This document shows, piece after piece, positions 1-7,666 of a DNA stretch of 57,388 nt; position 1 is the first letter of the stretch, and every line of letters begins with the position of its first letter. The stretch is taken from NCBI GenBank assembly GCA_902806095.1, contig CADCVF010000002.1, positions 1-57,388 of the forward strand, written 5' to 3'. This DNA comes from an uncultured Rubrobacteraceae bacterium. Lineage in GTDB: Bacteria > Actinomycetota > Rubrobacteria > Rubrobacterales > Rubrobacteraceae. Below the pieces are notes generated by a model that saw nothing but the letters and a program-made list of their open reading frames with translations, was not told the origin of the DNA and searched no databases. A program made the position numbers and the translations under genes.

Positions 1-440
1 ACCTCGCCATGGGCCAGGGGCGAGTGGTGCGGGATCTTGATGTTCTCCGTGACCGGCCAGCCGCAGAAGGTCCTCGGCGGAGGCTCGGACACATCGGCGG
101 ACTCTTCGCTACCAGTTGGGGTGACATCAGCCTCGCTTCCGGCCGGTTCATCGATGTCGACAGCGTAGCCGGGAGCGCTGTCGGCATCCATCGCGCTACC
201 TTCCAACACGTCGGCCAGGTCCCCGCTGGTATAGACGGCCACGACGCCGGGTTTCTCTCTGGCGGCCGAGACGTCGATGGAGGTGATCCTGGCGTGGGCG
301 TGGGGGCTTCGCAGAAAGGCCATGTGCAGCATCCCCGGCAGTCGGATGTCGTCGGTGAAGTTAGTGTGCCCCGTCAGGAGCGTCGGGTCCTCTTTGCGTG
401 GTACGCTGTTCCCCATGTATCGCCGGGCCATTTCCGTCAT
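1..440 (-). CDS. Molybdopterin-binding oxidase large subunit (CoxL/xanthine dehydrogenase family), N-terminal part
   Basis: This is the first 146 residues of a gene that runs off the left edge of the window. It starts at ATG 438-440, with AGGAGG about 8 bases upstream. The protein opens MTEMARRYMGNSVPRKEDP, then LLTGHTNFTDDI, then LRSPHAHARI. This is the typical beginning of the large subunit of molybdenum hydroxylases (CO dehydrogenase, aldehyde oxidase, xanthine dehydrogenase). These enzymes oxidise aldehydes, N-heterocycles or CO at a molybdopterin cofactor. Residues around 85-115 form a Ser/Glu/Pro-rich insert before the family sequence resumes at SPLAHGEV. The active-site loop and Mo ligands lie outside the window, so the substrate cannot be named. 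The gene is co-directional with and downstream of the pxp genes, which makes an oxidised N-heterocycle an attractive but unproven substrate. Confidence 0.85.
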   Translation of the reverse strand, partial: MTEMARRYMGNSVPRKEDPTLLTGHTNFTDDIRLPGMLHMAFLRSPHAHARITSIDVSAAREKPGVVAVYTSGDLADVLEGSAMDADSAPGYAVDIDEPAGSEADVTPTGSEESADVSEPPPRTFCGWPVTENIKIPHHSPLAHGE

Positions 441-558
441 GGCGCAACCTCCTCCTTCAAGCCAGAATCCTTTAACCAGTGGCAGCAATTTCTATTGTGC
501 ACCGCGAAGTCTCCCGTGATCTTGTGCGTACGGGCGGTTACGGAGGTGTCCCGGCATC

Positions 559-795
559 CTATTCCATCTCTAGGAGATCCTGGCCAGCGTCCACGGCCTC
601 CTCGTTCTCGACGAGAAACCTGGCGATGGTGCCCTCTTCCCCGGCCTTGACCTCGTGGAACGATTTCATGACCTCGATCAGGCCGACGGTATCTCCGGCC
701 GAGACCTGGTCGCCCTCTTCGACGTAAGTGTCGCTCTCCGGGTCGGGGCGGCGGTAGAAGGTGCCTGGCATCTGGGCTTTCACGGTCTTCGCCAA
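559..795 (-). CDS. Biotin carboxyl carrier protein-like (biotinyl/lipoyl domain)
   Basis: This 78-residue protein is essentially one biotinyl domain. It starts at TTG with a GGAGAG site 8 bases upstream. The lysine to be biotinylated is Lys44 in EVMKSFHEV; classical AccB has AMKM, so the residue after the lysine is Ser instead of Met. The family carries carboxybiotin between a biotin carboxylase and a carboxyltransferase. It lacks the long N-terminal arm of acetyl-CoA carboxylase AccB (about 150 residues), so it is a minimal carrier. It follows pxpA by 17 bases, and a biotin carboxylase gene lies 3.4 kb away on the other strand. I infer that it partners with that carboxylase and possibly the PxpB/PxpC complex rather than with general fatty-acid synthesis. 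Confidence 0.85.
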   Translation of the reverse strand: MAKTVKAQMPGTFYRRPDPESDTYVEEGDQVSAGDTVGLIEVMKSFHEVKAGEEGTIARFLVENEEAVDAGQDLLEME

Positions 796-812
796 TTCTA
801 ACTCTCCTCGTG

Positions 813-1586
813 CTAGGGAACCCTCTGCTCCGCCCGTCCGACGGGTCTTACCTCAACGCCGTTCTCCCCGAGCTTTCGCACTATGGTCTCGGCCAGCCTC
901 GCGACCCCGGGTGTGTCACTGTGAACACAGATCGAGTCAGCAGCCACCTCTATGTCGTTACCCTCCACGGTCCTGACCCTGCCCTCCGTCACGCCCCGGA
1001 GGACTCTCTCGGCCACCTCCTCAGGATCGAGCTCCTCGCCTACGCGGCGGGTAAAAACGATCTGGCCTTCGTCGTTGTACTCGCGGTCGGCGAAGAACTC
1101 CCTCGCGACGGGCTGGCCCATCTCCCGGGCGATCTCGTGGGTCTTCGAGGATTGCATGCAGTACAGGACGAGGGCCGGGTCCGACTCCTGAATCGCCCCG
1201 ATGATCGCGCGCGAGAGCTCCTCGTCGCTGGCTGCGGCCATGTAGAGGGCGCCGTGGGGCTTGACGTGCTGGACCTCCAGGCCGTAGAGGCGGGCGAACT
1301 CGCGCAGCGCACCTAGCTGGTAGATCAACTCGTCGCGGAGTTCCTCTGGCTTGGCCTTTATCTCCCTCCTGCCGAAGCCGACCAGGTCACCATACCCGTT
1401 GTGCAACCCGATCGCGACGCCGTGCTCTCTGGCCAGCGCTACTGTCTCGCGCATCACATGCGGGTCACCGGCGTGGAAGCCGCCGGCTACGTTGGCCGAG
1501 GAGATGTGGCGCATCAACTCCTCGTCCGCACCGAAACTGTAAGGGCCGAAGCTCTCGCCCATGTCGCAATTGAAGTCTATCTGCAA
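813..1586 (-). CDS. pxpA: 5-oxoprolinase subunit PxpA (LamB/YcsF family)
   Basis: The 257-residue protein has the full LamB/YcsF length. It opens MQIDFNCDMGESFGPYSFG and continues with NVAGGFHAGDP and HVKPHGALYM, the family's signature blocks carrying the conserved Asp/His residues of its TIM-barrel-like fold. PxpA, PxpB and PxpC together form the bacterial ATP-dependent 5-oxoprolinase, which converts 5-oxoproline to glutamate. The start is TTG at 1584-1586, behind GGGAGG. The gene follows pxpC by 31 bases in the order B-C-A, all apparently served by one promoter near 3.55 kb. The assignment is firm at family level. Activity on 5-oxoproline follows from established work on this family; some homologues may act on related lactams. 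Confidence 0.93.
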   Translation of the reverse strand: MQIDFNCDMGESFGPYSFGADEELMRHISSANVAGGFHAGDPHVMRETVALAREHGVAIGLHNGYGDLVGFGRREIKAKPEELRDELIYQLGALREFARLYGLEVQHVKPHGALYMAAASDEELSRAIIGAIQESDPALVLYCMQSSKTHEIAREMGQPVAREFFADREYNDEGQIVFTRRVGEELDPEEVAERVLRGVTEGRVRTVEGNDIEVAADSICVHSDTPGVARLAETIVRKLGENGVEVRPVGRAEQRVP

Positions 1587-1617
1587 GGTGCCTCCCTTCG
1601 GTCGGCGGCTTCAGGCC

Positions 1618-2592
1618 TCAAGAAAGCGCTTCCTTGATCTCCGCCATCTGCTTGCGCCTCTGCTCTCGGGCCGCGAGCGCTTCTTCGAGATCGACGGAGC
1701 GAAAACGGGTCTTGTCATTGGTCTTGGTCTGGGCCAGTTTGTCGCGGTCCGCGCTTATGACGGTGCCTATGGTCGCGTAGCCCCCGCCGGTAACGGCGTC
1801 GTTCATCAGGACGATGGGCTCGACGCCGCCAGGCACCTGAATGGAGCCAACGGGGTAGCCGAAGTCGACCACGTTGGCCTGGTCTGCCCCTGCACCGGCC
1901 GGCTGTTCCCGCTCGACGAACCCGAGTTCGCCTCCCTTGTAGCGGTAGCCGACCCGGTCAGCGTCAGGGGTGACCGTCCACGTGGTGTTCAGGAACTCCT
2001 CCATGCTCTCCTCGGTCAACCGGTAGCTGGCGAGCCCGATAATGACGCGCAGCTCCGTCTCTTTGGAGTATTTTGGGATCTGCTGCTCCACGACGGCCAT
2101 CCCGACGCGGTCGGAGCGGTCACCGGCCTCGCCCAGCGCCAGCTCGTCGCCCTCCCCAAGCGCCCTGCCCTCGTGGCCGCCGAGCCCGATCAGGGTGTAG
2201 GTCGAGCGGCTGTGCATGAAGACGGGCACGTCTATCCCGCCCGCCACGGCCAGGTAAGACCTCGCGCCGTTCTGGAGGTAGTCGAAGGTAAGCACGTCCC
2301 CCGCCTCTACCGAGAGCGTCTCCCAGGTCGGGGCCTCCTCGCCGTTGATCTTCGGCGGCATCTGGGCCCCCGTAACGGCGACGACGGCGTCCTCTGTAAA
2401 CTCAAGCTCAGGACCGAAGTACGTTATCTCCAGGCCCGCCGCGCCTTCCTCGTTGCCCACGAGGTAGTTGCCGACCTGGTAGGAGAACACGTCCATCGCC
2501 CCGCTGGGCGGCATCCCGATGGCGTACTCGCCGAGGCGGCCCGTGTCCTGGACGGTGGTAAGTAGACCAGGGCTCTTCACCCTAATCGCCAT
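1618..2592 (-). CDS. pxpC: 5-oxoprolinase subunit PxpC (biotin-dependent carboxyltransferase/KipA family)
   Basis: The 324-residue protein shows the family hallmarks VKSPGLLTTVQDTGR at the N-terminus, GMPPSGAMD near residue 30, LEITYFGPELEF, and a central AVAGGIDVP block. This is the KipA / allophanate hydrolase subunit 2 fold, a cyclophilin-like domain also found in urea carboxylase. With PxpB it forms the ATP-using half of 5-oxoprolinase. Its start overlaps the end of pxpB by 11 bases, which implies translational coupling and a fixed stoichiometry. Database names for this family mention biotin-dependent carboxyltransferase, and a biotinyl carrier gene does sit downstream here, so biotin dependence should be considered. 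Confidence 0.93.
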   Translation of the reverse strand: MAIRVKSPGLLTTVQDTGRLGEYAIGMPPSGAMDVFSYQVGNYLVGNEEGAAGLEITYFGPELEFTEDAVVAVTGAQMPPKINGEEAPTWETLSVEAGDVLTFDYLQNGARSYLAVAGGIDVPVFMHSRSTYTLIGLGGHEGRALGEGDELALGEAGDRSDRVGMAVVEQQIPKYSKETELRVIIGLASYRLTEESMEEFLNTTWTVTPDADRVGYRYKGGELGFVEREQPAGAGADQANVVDFGYPVGSIQVPGGVEPIVLMNDAVTGGGYATIGTVISADRDKLAQTKTNDKTRFRSVDLEEALAAREQRRKQMAEIKEALS

Positions 2593-3487
2593 AGAGCACC
2601 CCCAGGATCTCCTCGTTGTACGCGTGGGGGTCGTGGAGCGCGCGATCAGGGTGGAAGACGAAGTTTTTCTTCCTGTACTCGAAGGTGCCGTCCTCGACGC
2701 AGCCCCGGATCTCGTCGAACTCCTCCCTTTCTATGCCCCGATAGTTGAAGACGTCGCCCGGCTTGGGGAAGACGATCGAGTCCTGAAAGTCCTTCAACTC
2801 CTGCTTCACGTCCAGGACGGGTGCAGGGGCGAGGCCGTAGAGCTGGTAGCCGCCGGCCCCTTCGACCGAGTAGACGACAGCGAACCCGCCGCCGAAGCCG
2901 AAGGCCCGTTCCGGGGTGTATGTGCGGGGTCTCACGTACTTGGGCACCTCCACCTGCTCCTCCGGCGGGACGAGCTGGTAGCACCAGGGCAGGCCTGGCA
3001 CGAACCCGATCATGGTCACGAGCCAAGGCGAGCCTAGCAACGCCGCGATAAAGTCCTCCTTCGAGTCGTAGCCATTAATGCGGGCAGAGTACTCGAGGTC
3101 GGTCGTTTCAGGGTCCTGATGGCGGTCACGAAAGCGCATCAGGGTCTCGTGGGTCCAGGGGTCTTCCATCATCACGGGCACGTCAACGACCCGCGTCCGG
3201 AGTTCGAAACCCTGGATATCTCCGGCTTCGGCGTCTATCTCCTTGAGGCGTGAGATCAGGTCGTCAGGATGCAGCACGTCGGGATCTATGCGGACCATGT
3301 ACGAGGCGTTGGACGGACAGATGTCCATCACGCCATCGATGCGTTCCTCCTCGAGCTTGTTCGTTATCGCCATAGCCCTGAAGTTGACCTTCAAGCTCAT
3401 CGCCTCGGCCAGCTCGACGAAGACGAACTCGTCCCCCCCGTAGCTGTAGCGCGCTTGCGGAAGCTCGGTCTCGACGCCACGACTCAT
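2582..3487 (-). CDS. pxpB: 5-oxoprolinase subunit PxpB (KipI / allophanate hydrolase subunit 1 family)
   Basis: The C-terminal two thirds carry the KipI/AHS1 core. GFVPGLPWCYQLV corresponds to the family's G-F-x-P-G-F-x-Y motif, and PRTYTPERAFGFGGGF follows, with GGYQLYGLAP near the end. At about 300 residues it is longer than the usual 210-240, with extra N-terminal sequence. An upstream in-frame start at 3526 would lie inside the -10 element of the promoter I see (3526-3554, minus strand), so I chose ATG 3485-3487; a GTG at 3497-3499 is the alternative. In Bacillus the homologue KipI inhibits the sporulation kinase KinA, but here the adjacent pxpC and pxpA point to the metabolic role. Confidence 0.9.
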   Translation of the reverse strand: MSRGVETELPQARYSYGGDEFVFVELAEAMSLKVNFRAMAITNKLEEERIDGVMDICPSNASYMVRIDPDVLHPDDLISRLKEIDAEAGDIQGFELRTRVVDVPVMMEDPWTHETLMRFRDRHQDPETTDLEYSARINGYDSKEDFIAALLGSPWLVTMIGFVPGLPWCYQLVPPEEQVEVPKYVRPRTYTPERAFGFGGGFAVVYSVEGAGGYQLYGLAPAPVLDVKQELKDFQDSIVFPKPGDVFNYRGIEREEFDEIRGCVEDGTFEYRKKNFVFHPDRALHDPHAYNEEILGVLYGD

Positions 3488-3525
3488 ATCCGGTTGCACC
3501 CCGCCTTCCCCTGGACTGTGCCGCA

Positions 3526-3554
3526 ATACTACATACGCCGGATTTTTGGGTCAA
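3526..3554 (-). promoter_or_regulatory. Sigma-70-type promoter of the pxpB-pxpC-pxpA-carrier operon
   Basis: Read on the minus strand, the -35 box is TTGACC (3549-3554) and the -10 box is TAGTAT (3526-3531), separated by exactly 17 bases. Transcription would start near 3519, leaving a leader of about 30 bases before ATG 3487. Both boxes are identical to those of the putative promoter at 18142-18170. Confidence 0.65.
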
Positions 3555-3603
3555 TAGATGCTAAAAGGGAGCCTGGATACATTGGAAGGTGAGGGGGGCG
3601 AAC

Positions 3604-4152
3604 TTGAACGCAGCTACGATGACCCGCGTGGCGCTCATGGCCGCCGTCACCGCCGTGGCAGCCCAGATCGCTATCCCGCTGCCCTTCTCGCCCATACCGT
3701 TCACCCTGCAACCACTGGCCGTTGTCCTCTCCGGGCTCCTGCTCGGCCCGCGCCAGGGGGCGCTGGCGCTGGCAATCTACGTGCTCATCGGAGCGGTAGG
3801 GGTCCCTGTGTTCGCCCAGTTCTCGGGCGGCCTCGGTATCATCGCTGGTCCCAGGGGCGGGTACCTCCTCTCCTACCCCCTGGCCGCCGCCGTGGCCGGC
3901 CTCGCCGCCTACGCCGCGGCAAACTCGCCCCGTAGCAGAGCGCTGATGCTGAGCTTTCTGTGGGGCGTTGCGGCCCTCGCCGTCATCTACGCGATCGGGG
4001 CGGGCTGGCTCTCCATCGTAACGCATCTGCCGCTGGCGGTGGCCGTCGCGCAGGGCGTGCTGCCTTTCGTGGTCTTCGACCTCGTGAAGGTCGTCGTGGC
4101 GGCGCTCGTCGCTGTGGCCGCCGCCCCGGCTATCGCCGCCTCCCGGACCTGA
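3604..4152 (+). CDS. bioY: Biotin transporter BioY (substrate-binding S component)
   Basis: This protein of about 182 residues is almost entirely hydrophobic, with about six membrane segments. It shows the BioY signatures PFSPIPFTLQPLAV and GLLLGPRQGALALAIYVLIGAVGVP (split here at LLLG / PRQG), followed by GPRGGYLLSYPLAA. BioY binds biotin in the membrane and delivers it alone or with an ECF module. The start is probably TTG 3604 behind GAGGGGGG; a GTG at 3589 is the alternative but would overlap its own ribosome site. It is transcribed divergently from the pxp operon and precedes a biotin carboxylase by 70 bases. This suggests that cofactor supply and the biotin enzyme are expressed together. 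Confidence 0.92.
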   Translation: MNAATMTRVALMAAVTAVAAQIAIPLPFSPIPFTLQPLAVVLSGLLLGPRQGALALAIYVLIGAVGVPVFAQFSGGLGIIAGPRGGYLLSYPLAAAVAGLAAYAAANSPRSRALMLSFLWGVAALAVIYAIGAGWLSIVTHLPLAVAVAQGVLPFVVFDLVKVVVAALVAVAAAPAIAASRT

Positions 4153-4222
4153 GGGAGCGCGGGGCCGGGAGTGGGGCTAACATGGCACTCTGGGCTCGGC
4201 GATTCAAAGGAGGTCGAGGGTC

Positions 4223-5563
4223 GTGTTCGAGAAGGTACTCGTGGCGAATCGGGGGGAGATCGCGCTTCGCGTCGTGCGCGCCTGCCAGGAGCTCGGGGTG
4301 GCCGCCGTCGCCGTCTACTCCGACGCCGACGAGAGCGCCCTCCACGTCCGCCACGCCGACGAGGCCGTACGCATCGGCCCGCCGCCGGCTGGTAAGAGCT
4401 ACCTCGACGTCGAAGCGCTGATCGACGCGGCGAGAGAGACGGGGGCTGAGGCGGTACACCCTGGCTACGGGTTTCTGGCCGAGAACGCCGCGTTTGCGGC
4501 GGCGTGCCGGGAGGCCGGGCTCACGTTCGTCGGGCCTCCGGCCGAGGCGATCGAGAAAATGGGGAACAAGTCCGCCGCGCGTCGGCTAGCTCGTGAGGCC
4601 GGGGTGCCGGTAGTGCCTGGCTCGGACGATGCCTCTTCCGCTGAGGAGGCGGCACAGACGGCTGGTGAGATAGGATACCCGATCATGGTCAAGGCAGCGG
4701 CGGGTGGTGGTGGCCGCGGCATCAGGGTGGCCGAGGATGAGGACGGGCTCAGAAAGGCCGTACAGGTGGCCAGGCGCGAGGCCGAGGCCGCTTTCGGGGA
4801 CGGGACGCTCTACCTAGAGAAGCTGCTCGTCGCGCCGAGGCACGTCGAAGTGCAGGTCATGGGCGACCACGAGGGGAACGTGATCCACCTCTACGAGCGC
4901 GAGTGCTCGATGCAGCGCAGGCGACAGAAGGTGCTCGAGGAGGCCCCTTCGCCAGGTATAAGCCAAGGGGTTCGCGAAAAGATAGCTGAGGCTGCGGTCA
5001 GGTTGGCCAGGGAGGCCGGGTATGCGAACGCTGGTACCGTGGAGTTTCTCGTCGAGGGCGATGAGTTCTACTTTATAGAGATGAACACGCGCATCCAGGT
5101 AGAGCACCCCGTGACGGAGATGCTCACCGGCGTGGACCTGGTGAAGGAGCAGATCCGGATAGCTGCGGGAGAGCCCTTGAGTCTCGAACAGGAAGACGTG
5201 CCGATGGTCGGGCACGCGATGGAGTTTCGGATCAACGCCGAGGACCCCGACCAGGACTTTATGCCGTCTCCAGGCGAGATCTCCTGGCTCGAAGTCCCAG
5301 GCGGCCCCGGTGTCAGGGTGGACTCAGCCATCTACCAGGGGTACCAGATCCCCCCGTTCTACGACTCGATGGTGGGCAAGCTCATAGTCTGGGCCCTCAC
5401 CAGAGAGGAAGCTATCAGCAGGGCCCGTCGCGCCCTCCGCGAATACCGCCTCGAGGGCATAAAGACGACGATCCCCCTCCACCTCAGGCTCCTGGAAGGT
5501 GAAGCCTTCCGATCCGGCGAGTACCATACAGGCTACCTGGAAGAGCTGTTGAACGGAGGCTGA
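4223..5563 (+). CDS. accC: Biotin carboxylase (AccC-type)
   Basis: This 446-residue ATP-grasp enzyme has the same length as E. coli AccC. It starts at GTG behind a near-perfect AAAGGAGG. Visible landmarks are EKVLVANRGEIALRVVRAC at the N-terminus, HPGYGFLAEN, the glycine-rich ATP loop KAAAGGGGRGIRV, and the catalytic EMNTRIQVEHPVTEM block near residue 290. The reaction is ATP- and bicarbonate-dependent carboxylation of biotin on a carrier protein. No carboxyltransferase alpha/beta genes are adjacent. The nearest carrier is the minimal biotinyl protein at 559-795, so the pair may serve a specialised carboxylation linked to the pxp genes. A housekeeping role in fatty-acid synthesis cannot be excluded. 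Confidence 0.92.
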   Translation: MFEKVLVANRGEIALRVVRACQELGVAAVAVYSDADESALHVRHADEAVRIGPPPAGKSYLDVEALIDAARETGAEAVHPGYGFLAENAAFAAACREAGLTFVGPPAEAIEKMGNKSAARRLAREAGVPVVPGSDDASSAEEAAQTAGEIGYPIMVKAAAGGGGRGIRVAEDEDGLRKAVQVARREAEAAFGDGTLYLEKLLVAPRHVEVQVMGDHEGNVIHLYERECSMQRRRQKVLEEAPSPGISQGVREKIAEAAVRLAREAGYANAGTVEFLVEGDEFYFIEMNTRIQVEHPVTEMLTGVDLVKEQIRIAAGEPLSLEQEDVPMVGHAMEFRINAEDPDQDFMPSPGEISWLEVPGGPGVRVDSAIYQGYQIPPFYDSMVGKLIVWALTREEAISRARRALREYRLEGIKTTIPLHLRLLEGEAFRSGEYHTGYLEELLNGG

Positions 5564-5641
5564 AAGGACGAAATCCTAAAGGTTTCTCTTCGCGCTCCGA
5601 GTATACTCCCGCATGAGACGAGCGAGTTACCGGAGGTTTGC

Positions 5642-6205
5642 GTGCGGACAATACCTATGGAGGTCAAGCGGCGGCGCTTCACCGTCCACGACTACCATCG
5701 CATGGGCGAGGCGGGGATCCTGCACGAGGACGATAGGGTCGAGCTCATCGAAGGCGAGCTGGTCGAGATGACGGCCATAGGCACCAGGCATTTCTCGTGC
5801 GTCAATCGGCTAACCCGGCTACTCGTGATGAACGTAGGGGATGATGCTATCGTCAGCGTCCAGAACCCCGTAAGGCTGAACGAGTACAACGAGCCCCAGC
5901 CCGACCTCGCGGTTATCCGCCCTCGCGACTACAGGGAATCACTCCCCGAACCCGATGACGTGCTGCTCCTGATCGAGGTCTCGGATACCACCCTCGCCTA
6001 CGACCGTGGGGTAAAGCTGTCGCTCTACGCGCGGGCTGGAATCAGGGAGGTCTGGATCGTAGACCTCCCGAACGAAACCATCGCGCGTTACACCAGTGCG
6101 TCTGCAGACGGCTACCGGCACGTAGACCAGATGCGACGCGGGCAGACGTTGGAGTCCACCGCGTTACCGGGATTGGTCCCGAGCGTGGACGACGTGCTCG
6201 GCTGA
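5642..6205 (+). CDS. Uma2-family putative restriction-endonuclease-fold protein (DUF820)
   Basis: The 187-residue protein begins with FTVHDYHRM and EDDRVELIEGELVEM, and continues with QPDLAVIRPRDY, LLIEVSDTTLAYDRGVKLSLYARAGIREVWIVD (given here in parts: LLIEVSDTT, YDRGVKLSLYA, EVWIVD). These are the PD-(D/E)xK-like motifs of the Uma2 family: Asp of QPDLAV, Glu of IEVSD and Lys of GVKLSLY would form the metal site. The family is very common in Cyanobacteria, Chloroflexi and some Actinobacteria and has no settled cellular function. The start is GTG 5642 with GGAGG 7 bases upstream; an ATG lies five codons later. It stands alone, and its stop is one base from the gabT stop on the other strand. 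Confidence 0.85.
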   Translation: MRTIPMEVKRRRFTVHDYHRMGEAGILHEDDRVELIEGELVEMTAIGTRHFSCVNRLTRLLVMNVGDDAIVSVQNPVRLNEYNEPQPDLAVIRPRDYRESLPEPDDVLLLIEVSDTTLAYDRGVKLSLYARAGIREVWIVDLPNETIARYTSASADGYRHVDQMRRGQTLESTALPGLVPSVDDVLG

Positions 6206-6206
6206 T

Positions 6207-7547
6207 TCAGGCTGCGCCGTCTACGGCGCGCCCGAGAACGGCCAGACCTTCCTCCAGCTCCTCGTCGGTGATGACGAAGGGCATCAGGGTGCGTATGCAG
6301 TTGCCGTACTGGCCCGCGCTGAGGAGCAGGAGCCCCTCCTGGAGGGCGCCCCCGATCACAGCCGCCGTTCGCTCCTTATCTGGGGTGCGGCTCTCTGCAT
6401 CCTTTACGAACTCCATGGCGGCCATCGGGCCTCTGCCACGCACGTCGCCGACGAAGTCGGGGTGCCGGTCCTGGATCTCGCGCATCGCTGCCATGACGCG
6501 CTCGCCGAGGACGTTGGCGCGCGCGAGGAGGTCTTCCTCCTCGAAGGCTTCGAGCACGGCGAGGGCGGCGGCGCAGGCTATCGGGTTGCCGCCGTAGGTG
6601 GTGCCAAGGCCCCCGACGTGGACGGAGTCCATGATCTCTGCTTTCCCCGTAACGCCGGCTATCGGGAGTCCACCGCCCAAGCTCTTGGCCGTCGTGAGGA
6701 TGTCAGGCTCGACCCCCGAGTGCTCGACGGCGAGCATCTTGCCCGTCCTGCCGAAACCCGTTTGGACCTCGTCCACGATCATCACGATGCCGTGCTCGTC
6801 GCACAGCTCCCGCAGCTTCCTCAGGTAGAAGTCAGGGAACGGTATGAAGCCACCCTCCCCGACCACAGGCTCCACGATAATAGCCGCGACGCTGCTCGGA
6901 TGCACCGTGCTCACGAAAGCCTTCTCGATGGACGCAAAGCAATCGCCCTGGCAGCCGCCGGAACAGTCCTTGCCCGCAGGGCAGCGGTACGCGTAGGGCG
7001 CAGGCACCCTGTAGACCTCGGGGACGAAAGGCCCGAAACCCTTCTTGTAAGGGTCAGTCTTTCCGGTCAGGCTCATCGCGAACATCGTGCGCCCGTGGAA
7101 GGAGTTCTCGAAAGCGATCACCGCCTGACGCCCCGTATAGTAGCGTGCTATCTTGGCCGCGTTCTCGACCGCCTCGGCCCCCGAGTTGACGAAGAACGAG
7201 CGTTTCTCCGTGTCTCCGGGTACCAGCGCATTCAGCTTCTCTGCTAGCTGTATATACTCCTCGTACTCTGTGACGTAGAAGCAGCTGTGGGTGAGTCTCT
7301 CGGCCTGTTCCTTTACCGCCTCGACCACCCGCGAGTCCGCGTGCCCGACGTTCATCACGCCGATGCCGCCACCGAAGTCTATGAACGTGTTGCCGTCGAC
7401 GTCGGTGAGCAGGGCGCCCTTCGCTTCCTTCGCGACCATCGGCGTCGCGATCCCAACCCCTGATGATACGGCGTTGTGCCGCCGCTCCATCAAAGCCAGG
7501 CTCTTCGGACCCGGTATCTCGGTCTTGATCCTCGTAGACTCAAGCAT
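6207..7547 (-). CDS. gabT: 4-aminobutyrate aminotransferase (GABA transaminase)
   Basis: This class III PLP aminotransferase of 446 residues has the GabT pattern: DGNTFIDFGGGIGVMNVGH, NSGAEAVENAAKIAR, AFENSFHGRT, IIVEPVVGEGGF, DEVQTGFGRTGK and the PLP lysine in TTAKSLGGGLPIAG. It would transfer the amino group of GABA to 2-oxoglutarate, giving succinate semialdehyde and glutamate. I chose ATG 7545-7547 because AGAGGTGG lies at the right distance; a GTG three codons upstream overlaps that site. The gene follows the amino-acid permease by about 120 bases, consistent with GABA uptake followed by transamination. The matching succinate-semialdehyde dehydrogenase appears to be at 38487-39953. A 5-aminovalerate activity is also known for this family. 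Confidence 0.92.
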   Translation of the reverse strand: MLESTRIKTEIPGPKSLALMERRHNAVSSGVGIATPMVAKEAKGALLTDVDGNTFIDFGGGIGVMNVGHADSRVVEAVKEQAERLTHSCFYVTEYEEYIQLAEKLNALVPGDTEKRSFFVNSGAEAVENAAKIARYYTGRQAVIAFENSFHGRTMFAMSLTGKTDPYKKGFGPFVPEVYRVPAPYAYRCPAGKDCSGGCQGDCFASIEKAFVSTVHPSSVAAIIVEPVVGEGGFIPFPDFYLRKLRELCDEHGIVMIVDEVQTGFGRTGKMLAVEHSGVEPDILTTAKSLGGGLPIAGVTGKAEIMDSVHVGGLGTTYGGNPIACAAALAVLEAFEEEDLLARANVLGERVMAAMREIQDRHPDFVGDVRGRGPMAAMEFVKDAESRTPDKERTAAVIGGALQEGLLLLSAGQYGNCIRTLMPFVITDEELEEGLAVLGRAVDGAA

Positions 7548-7666
7548 CGTCGCCACCTCTTCCTGTCGGGCTACTGCATTCCAGTATACCCGTCGTCAGC
7601 TCCCGGGCGATACCCCAGAGCGAGACGTATGCGGTGTGTAGAGCGTGAGGAGAGCAGGTCCGGGCA

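Noticed and set aside
1561-2565. 334-residue plus-strand ORF opposite pxpC
   Set aside because: It is a mirror frame of a strongly conserved gene; Arg/Gly/His-rich with no family pattern.
4223-5563. Complete acetyl-CoA carboxylase locus
   Set aside because: Only the biotin carboxylase and a minimal carrier are present; no carboxyltransferase subunits in the window.
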